The position numbers and the translations under genes were made by a program. A stretch of 10,122 bases of DNA from Halobacteriales archaeon (lineage in GTDB: Archaea; Halobacteriota; Halobacteria; Halobacteriales; Hikarchaeaceae): positions 1 through 10,122 of the forward strand of contig JAPYRM010000023.1 of NCBI GenBank assembly GCA_029941175.1, read 5' to 3'. Of the stretch, positions 6,876 through 10,122 are shown piece after piece (position 1 is the first letter of the stretch; each line of letters opens with the position of its first letter). The notes beneath the pieces were generated by a model. It saw only the letters and a program-made list of their open reading frames with translations. It made no database searches and was not told where the DNA came from.

Positions 6876-7253
6876 ATGCCCGATTCTTCACCATCTGAAG
6901 AGATCCCTCTCGAAGGTCTCACCGGAACCTGCAGAGTAATTATTGGCGATAATCTTCGTTCTATCACTTATTTCACGGAATCTAGTCATACTCAGCTCTA
7001 TTTACGATCTGATCTAGACCAAGATGCAGATCTCGCAGGTTTCACCGATCTAGAATCTCGCGGATTAGACGGTGCACCAATCGCTTATCGTGGATCCGAA
7101 CTAGGAAATTACCTCTATACCATACGAGCTTTCGAGTTTGGGTATTTATTACGTGTATTAAAGAATAATCGAGGCGTCTTCATAACAACGGACAATATCA
7201 CATTACAAGATTTTTCAGAAGCATACGTGGCCATCAAGCAAATTTTAACTTGA
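6876..7253 (+). CDS. Small haloarchaeal-type protein of unknown function (DUF7522-like)
   Basis: The 125-residue cytosolic protein resembles a small family found in haloarchaea, which I believe is DUF7522; the name is from memory and uncertain. Visible traits are CRVIIGDNLRSITYF at 19-33, QLYLRSDLDQDADLAG at about 40-55, a GSELGNYLYTIRAFEFGYLLRV stretch (split at 83-104) and a VFITTDNITLQDF end. There is a single cysteine (Cys19), no membrane segment and no known catalytic motif. The alternating helix and strand pattern suggests a compact alpha/beta fold like that of small ligand- or partner-binding proteins. It lies 57 bp before the TIGR00300 gene on the same strand, so the two may share a transcript. 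The ATG at 6876 has no clear ribosome site. Confidence 0.75.
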   Translation: MPDSSPSEEIPLEGLTGTCRVIIGDNLRSITYFTESSHTQLYLRSDLDQDADLAGFTDLESRGLDGAPIAYRGSELGNYLYTIRAFEFGYLLRVLKNNRGVFITTDNITLQDFSEAYVAIKQILT

Positions 7254-7272
7254 TACTCTTCTCCCGGTATCA
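7251..7272 (+). other. Inverted repeat covering the stop codon of the DUF7522-like gene
   Basis: TGATAC and GTATCA form a perfect 6-bp inverted repeat with a 10-nt pyrimidine-rich spacer, TCTTCTCCCG. Its left arm contains the TGA stop. It lies 38 nt before the next gene's ATG, so it could be a terminator hairpin, an mRNA stabiliser or an operator. No T-run follows it. Confidence 0.35.
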
Positions 7273-7310
7273 TAGAAAAATTCATGTCCCACCTTCGCGT
7301 TTCGTAATCA

Positions 7311-8537
7311 ATGACTATTGAAACAACTGTCGAACTCGAGGGTCATATCATCGATTCTGGTATCATGCAACGTGCATTCGGAATCATCATGGATATGGGT
7401 GGGATTTTTCACGTTGAGCAGTTCGACGTCGGAACGCATAAAACTGAGACTACTTATTGTCGCATGACGGTATCCGCAGATTCTGAAGAACTTTTATTGC
7501 CAATTTTGCATGAACTCCATCAAAACGGAGCTACCATAGCCGAACCCGTCGACGCAACTCTAGAATCTGCCCCTTCCTCCAAAGTTGTCCCCCGCGGATT
7601 TTATAGCACGACACATCACCCCACCGATATACTATATGAAGGGGAATGGATCTCTGTAGAAAATATAGAAATGGACACCGCAATCGTTGTGGATCCCCAT
7701 ACCAAAACAGCTTCCACCAAAGTACTCACTTCCGTCGATGAAAATGATCTGATAGTTACCGGAGAAGCCGGAATTCGAGTAAAACCCCCCTCTAGACCTC
7801 GAGATTCTTCGAGTGGTCCCTTTGGATTTATGCAAGGGGGGGTATCTTCGGAACGTCCTTCCGAATCTTTGATCAAGAAAATAGCCGAAACCATCCAGGC
7901 CACAAAAGAGCAAGGCGGAAAAATACTCGTTGTTCCTGGACCTGCAGTAATACACTCTGGAGCGGGTGATGACTTGTCGCGATTAGTGCATGAAGGCTAT
8001 GTAGATATGATATCTGCTGGAAATGGGTTTGCAGTTCACGACATCGAAAGAAACCTTTATGGAACTTCACTTGGCATGAATATAACTACACTTGCCCATC
8101 CCCGAAAAGGACACAAACACCATATCTATGCGATTTCTGAAATAATCCGTGCCGGTTCCATAAAAACCGCAGTTGAACAAAAAATAATCACTGGTGGGGT
8201 GATGTATGAGTGCATAACTAATAATATTCCATACGTTCTTGCTGGCTCAATTCGAGATGACGGGCCGCTTCCTGACACAATCACTGACACAATTAAAGCA
8301 CAAAACGCAATCAGAGAGCAAACACAAAAAGCTGATTTAGTACTCATGCTTTCTACCCTACTACATTCTGTAGCTGTTGGAAATTGTCTTCCTTCCACTA
8401 CCCCAACCGTTTGTGTTGATATCAACCCCGCAACTGTCACTCAACTCCTCGATCGCGGTTCATCCCACGCTGTAGGTGTAGTCACCGATGTCGGTATGTT
8501 CGTCCCTCGGCTTGCACAAGCACTCCTAGATGAGTAA
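7311..8537 (+). CDS. TIGR00300 family protein, LOR/SDH-domain; probable ornithine cyclodeaminase
   Basis: The 408-residue protein belongs to the family annotated as LOR/SDH bifunctional enzyme conserved-domain protein (TIGR00300). An archaeal member has been reported as an NAD-dependent ornithine cyclodeaminase that turns ornithine into proline and ammonia; that assignment is from memory. The N-terminal LOR/SDH-like domain spans about 1-100 (GHIIDSGIMQRAF at 11-23). The C-terminal Rossmann-type part has HSGAGDDLSRLVHEGYVD (215-232), GNGFAVHDIE (237-246), AGSIRDDGPLPDTITD (311-326), STLLHSVAVGNCLPS (348-362) and VCVDINPATVTQLLDRGSS (367-385). The ATG at 7311 is firm because an in-frame TAA sits two codons upstream. 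No ribosome site is visible. It converges on dys, whose polyamine chemistry also starts from ornithine or arginine. Confidence 0.85.
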   Translation: MTIETTVELEGHIIDSGIMQRAFGIIMDMGGIFHVEQFDVGTHKTETTYCRMTVSADSEELLLPILHELHQNGATIAEPVDATLESAPSSKVVPRGFYSTTHHPTDILYEGEWISVENIEMDTAIVVDPHTKTASTKVLTSVDENDLIVTGEAGIRVKPPSRPRDSSSGPFGFMQGGVSSERPSESLIKKIAETIQATKEQGGKILVVPGPAVIHSGAGDDLSRLVHEGYVDMISAGNGFAVHDIERNLYGTSLGMNITTLAHPRKGHKHHIYAISEIIRAGSIKTAVEQKIITGGVMYECITNNIPYVLAGSIRDDGPLPDTITDTIKAQNAIREQTQKADLVLMLSTLLHSVAVGNCLPSTTPTVCVDINPATVTQLLDRGSSHAVGVVTDVGMFVPRLAQALLDE

Positions 8538-8566
8538 TTTCTCTTTTATTCTATTTTCCTTTATTT
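8538..8566 (+). terminator. T-tract terminator between converging genes
   Basis: The 27 bp after the TIGR00300 stop hold four T-runs of three to four T (TTTCTCTTTT, ATTTTCC, TTTATTTAG). This is a typical archaeal T-rich terminator for + strand transcription. The dys stop follows at once on the other strand. Confidence 0.6.
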
Positions 8567-9551
8567 AGCCATTTACTCTCTCACGAGCCGCAGCAACGAC
8601 CAGTGGAAACGTAATTGTCGCATCTGCATAGACCGTAATGTTTTTTGCATTTTTCTCAAGTTTTCCCCACGATCTAGCTTCGTCCAACGAAGCCCCCGAA
8701 AGCCCACCCAAATGTTCAGAATCTCCTGTTAGTTGCACCGCATAGTCATACGCACGAGGTGTCAATAATACCGCTTGCAAAATATAGTTTTTTGGCAATC
8801 CCCCTCCTACTATCATCGCCCCCCTTTTTTTGGCATTGTGCGCTATATCATTGATCTCAGTCATATCTCCAAGTGCATTTAATGAAAATGATGAAATTTG
8901 GGAGTACATCCATGCTTGCAATCCTAGTATTGAATCTTGTATTCCTGGACAATATATTGGAACTCCACACTCGTAAGCCACCGCTGCTATACCCCCGTTA
9001 CCATTCCCATTCTTCTCTGAATTAGCACGTCCCAATTCTGCCGTAAATTCTCTAATTGAAACCTCCCTATCTATGTTGGGAAATACATTAGATCTAAGAT
9101 GGTCTTCTAATATGGCAAAACCCTCTTGTGGTAAATATACATTGTATATCCTATCCACTCCTTCGTCTCTCAATTTTTCATCATGTTCTCTAATCTTACT
9201 TTCATTTCCCCGCTCTCTCAGAATGGACGATCCGTGATGATGCTTATGTCCCAATGCTTCTATCGCATCGTGGGTCAATGTCGCCCCTGTCGTAACTAAC
9301 ACGTCCACATACCCATCTTGTATTAGCCCGGTCACTATTTTCCTCATTCCTGCTGGTACCATCGCCCCCGCCATGCTCAAAAAATTTGTAACATCTTGCC
9401 TCTCTATCATCTCCGTATATATGTCTACAGCTTCAGACAGGGCATTTGCAGCAAAACCCGCATTTGAATATTCACTCATCAACTCAGACACCGTCATTTT
9501 GTTTTTCACATCAATGTGGTCTATTGGGTTGTATTGAAATTCTTTCCCCAT
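8565..9551 (-). CDS. dys: Deoxyhypusine synthase
   Basis: The enzyme makes deoxyhypusine on a lysine of translation factor aIF5A, classically using the aminobutyl group of spermidine with NAD. The 328 residues carry family blocks throughout: VTNFLSMAGAMVPAGMRK (54-71), VTTGATLTHDAIEALG (86-101), HKHHHGSS (102-109), YNVYLPQEGFAI (136-147), PIYCPGIQDSILGLQAWMY (198-216), MIVGGGLPKNYILQAVLL (246-263) and SGASLDEARSWGKLEK (285-300). The catalytic lysine is Lys297 in SWGK. The HHHGS block and the N-terminal region before MTVSELMSEYS are typical of haloarchaeal orthologues, so the ATG at 9551 is the likely start. It lies 4 nt after the NIF3-like stop on the same strand. NGNGNGG at 181-187 is a small low-complexity insert. 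Haloarchaeal relatives may use agmatine-derived donors instead of spermidine. Confidence 0.95.
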   Translation of the reverse strand: MGKEFQYNPIDHIDVKNKMTVSELMSEYSNAGFAANALSEAVDIYTEMIERQDVTNFLSMAGAMVPAGMRKIVTGLIQDGYVDVLVTTGATLTHDAIEALGHKHHHGSSILRERGNESKIREHDEKLRDEGVDRIYNVYLPQEGFAILEDHLRSNVFPNIDREVSIREFTAELGRANSEKNGNGNGGIAAVAYECGVPIYCPGIQDSILGLQAWMYSQISSFSLNALGDMTEINDIAHNAKKRGAMIVGGGLPKNYILQAVLLTPRAYDYAVQLTGDSEHLGGLSGASLDEARSWGKLEKNAKNITVYADATITFPLVVAAARERVNG

Positions 9552-9555
9552 GATT

Positions 9556-10122
9556 TTATAGCCCTGTAGGGCGAGAGATATACGTAGTTTTCATTCCCCA
9601 TTCTGAAACAATTTTCTCAAGTGAAAAAACACCAAATGTCTCTGTTGCATAATGCCCGGCTAATATCACATTCATGCCCAATTCCTTTGCTTCATGATAT
9701 ATCCGGGCCTTTCCCTCTCCCGTGATGAAAACATCTAGTTCTTTTTCAACAGCCTCTCCTAGCCAATCTCCTCCTGCTCCTGTAACAATTCCAATTTTTA
9801 TGATACTCTCCGCCCCGAACTTCAGTAATTTTACACCCCCATCCCCCGTATCCAGTTCACCTGCCAAAAACGATCTTAACCTGTCTGGAGTATATGGGTC
9901 TCTTACCCTCCCTGTGATCCCAATGAATTCCGTACCCAATCTCCCAAATGGTTCTCCATCTTCTAATTCTAATATTTTCGCTAGTCCTGCAGCATTTCCA
10001 AATTCTTGATGTGCATCTAATGGCAAGTGAGAAACGTATAACGATATGCCCGACTCAATAAGGGCCTGTATTCGGTTGTAATTTATTCCTGTAATCCTCT
10101 CAATTTCTCCCCATGTGATGCC
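9556..10122 (-). CDS. NIF3-like dinuclear metal-centre protein (5' end cut by window)
   Basis: The last 188 residues are present, and the frame is open through the right window edge. Family members are about 250 residues, so some 60 N-terminal residues, including the first metal ligands (HHG), lie outside. A TTG at 10026 is not the start, because upstream codons read SLYVSHLPLDAHQEFGNAAG, a conserved family stretch. Further family features are VTGAGGDW, the ITGEGKARIYHEAKELGMN stretch with a ligand-position His, and ILAGHYATETFGV with the conserved GHYATE. The C-terminal half therefore provides the second set of ligands for a two-metal site. The true reaction is unsettled; the family is often misnamed GTP cyclohydrolase I type 2. 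It is the first visible gene of the pair with dys. Confidence 0.9.
   Translation of the reverse strand, partial: GITWGEIERITGINYNRIQALIESGISLYVSHLPLDAHQEFGNAAGLAKILELEDGEPFGRLGTEFIGITGRVRDPYTPDRLRSFLAGELDTGDGGVKLLKFGAESIIKIGIVTGAGGDWLGEAVEKELDVFITGEGKARIYHEAKELGMNVILAGHYATETFGVFSLEKIVSEWGMKTTYISRPTGL
9561..9572 (-). repeat. 12-nt inverted repeat at the NIF3-like/dys junction
   Basis: GCCCTACAGGGC on the - strand has 5-bp arms and lies in the last codons of the NIF3-like gene. It is followed immediately by TATAAAATC and the dys ATG. TATAAAAT (9553-9560) looks like a box A but is too close to serve the ATG at 9551. Confidence 0.35.

Noticed and set aside
7284..7286. Earlier ATG for the TIGR00300 gene
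   Set aside because: It is in frame, but a TAA stop intervenes before 7311.
8126..8440. 104-codon open frame on the - strand inside the TIGR00300 gene
   Set aside because: Antisense shadow of a conserved coding region; no family likeness.
8817..8834. A7G6 run in dys as a programmed frameshift site
   Set aside because: The zero frame encodes the full-length conserved enzyme, and no downstream alternative product is expected.
9722..10009. 95-codon open frame on the + strand across the NIF3-like gene
   Set aside because: Antisense shadow, Ser/Pro/Asn-rich, without a start signal.
10024..10026. TTG at 10026 as the start of the NIF3-like gene
   Set aside because: Upstream codons encode conserved family sequence and stay open to the window edge, so the gene is cut by the window.
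1..10122. Mobile element, CRISPR, prophage or defence system
   Set aside because: No repeat arrays, transposase, integrase or nuclease genes, and no terminal repeats were seen on either strand.

Overview
The window is archaeal, most likely from a relative of the haloarchaea. The archaeal marks are a Cbf5-type pseudouridine synthase, an archaeal-type cytidylate kinase, a DUF106 (EMC3/TMCO1-like) membrane protein, an archaeal deoxyhypusine synthase, a TIGR00300-type LOR/SDH protein, and a tRNA-Pro whose gene does not encode CCA. Several proteins (deoxyhypusine synthase, Cbf5, the N-terminal part of the DUF106 protein, the small 125-residue protein) read like their haloarchaeal orthologues. However, the DNA is AT-rich by eye and the proteins are lysine-rich, without the strong acidic bias of salt-in halophiles. 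A low-salt marine sister lineage of the haloarchaea (Marine Group IV / Hikarchaeia) would fit. That placement is inference and needs a phylogeny.

Left part (1-3460): the tail of a + strand gene for a beta-rich, probably exported protein comes first. A block read on the - strand follows, in transcription order adk, DUF106 membrane protein, cmk, cbf5, tRNA-Pro(GGG). The protein genes are close together or overlap, so they probably form one operon for nucleotide kinases, membrane-protein insertion and RNA modification.

Middle (3461-6875): a 104-bp divergent promoter region carries a perfect inverted repeat built from two back-to-back TATTGAAA boxes. It separates adk from an aquaporin on the + strand. 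The aquaporin ends 4 bp from a converging gene for an orphan molybdenum hydroxylase large subunit (CO dehydrogenase form II / xanthine dehydrogenase family). No FAD or 2Fe-2S subunit gene lies beside it. The 232 bp beyond its start hold a candidate promoter, a small candidate ORF with a GGAGG ribosome site, and otherwise nothing convincing.

Right part (6876-10122): on the + strand lie a small haloarchaeal-type protein of unknown function and a TIGR00300 protein, a family that includes archaeal ornithine cyclodeaminase. Converging on them is a - strand pair, a NIF3-like metal protein (cut by the window end) and deoxyhypusine synthase, 4 bp apart. Ornithine use and the polyamine-dependent modification of aIF5A are therefore neighbours, though not in one operon.

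The + strand looks C-rich over genes of both orientations. Genes on the - strand favour AGA/AGG and ATA codons, and those on the + strand favour CGN and ATC/ATT. This suggests a replication-strand bias. I see no insertion sequence, CRISPR array, prophage or defence gene. Most of the window is ordinary core archaeal gene content.
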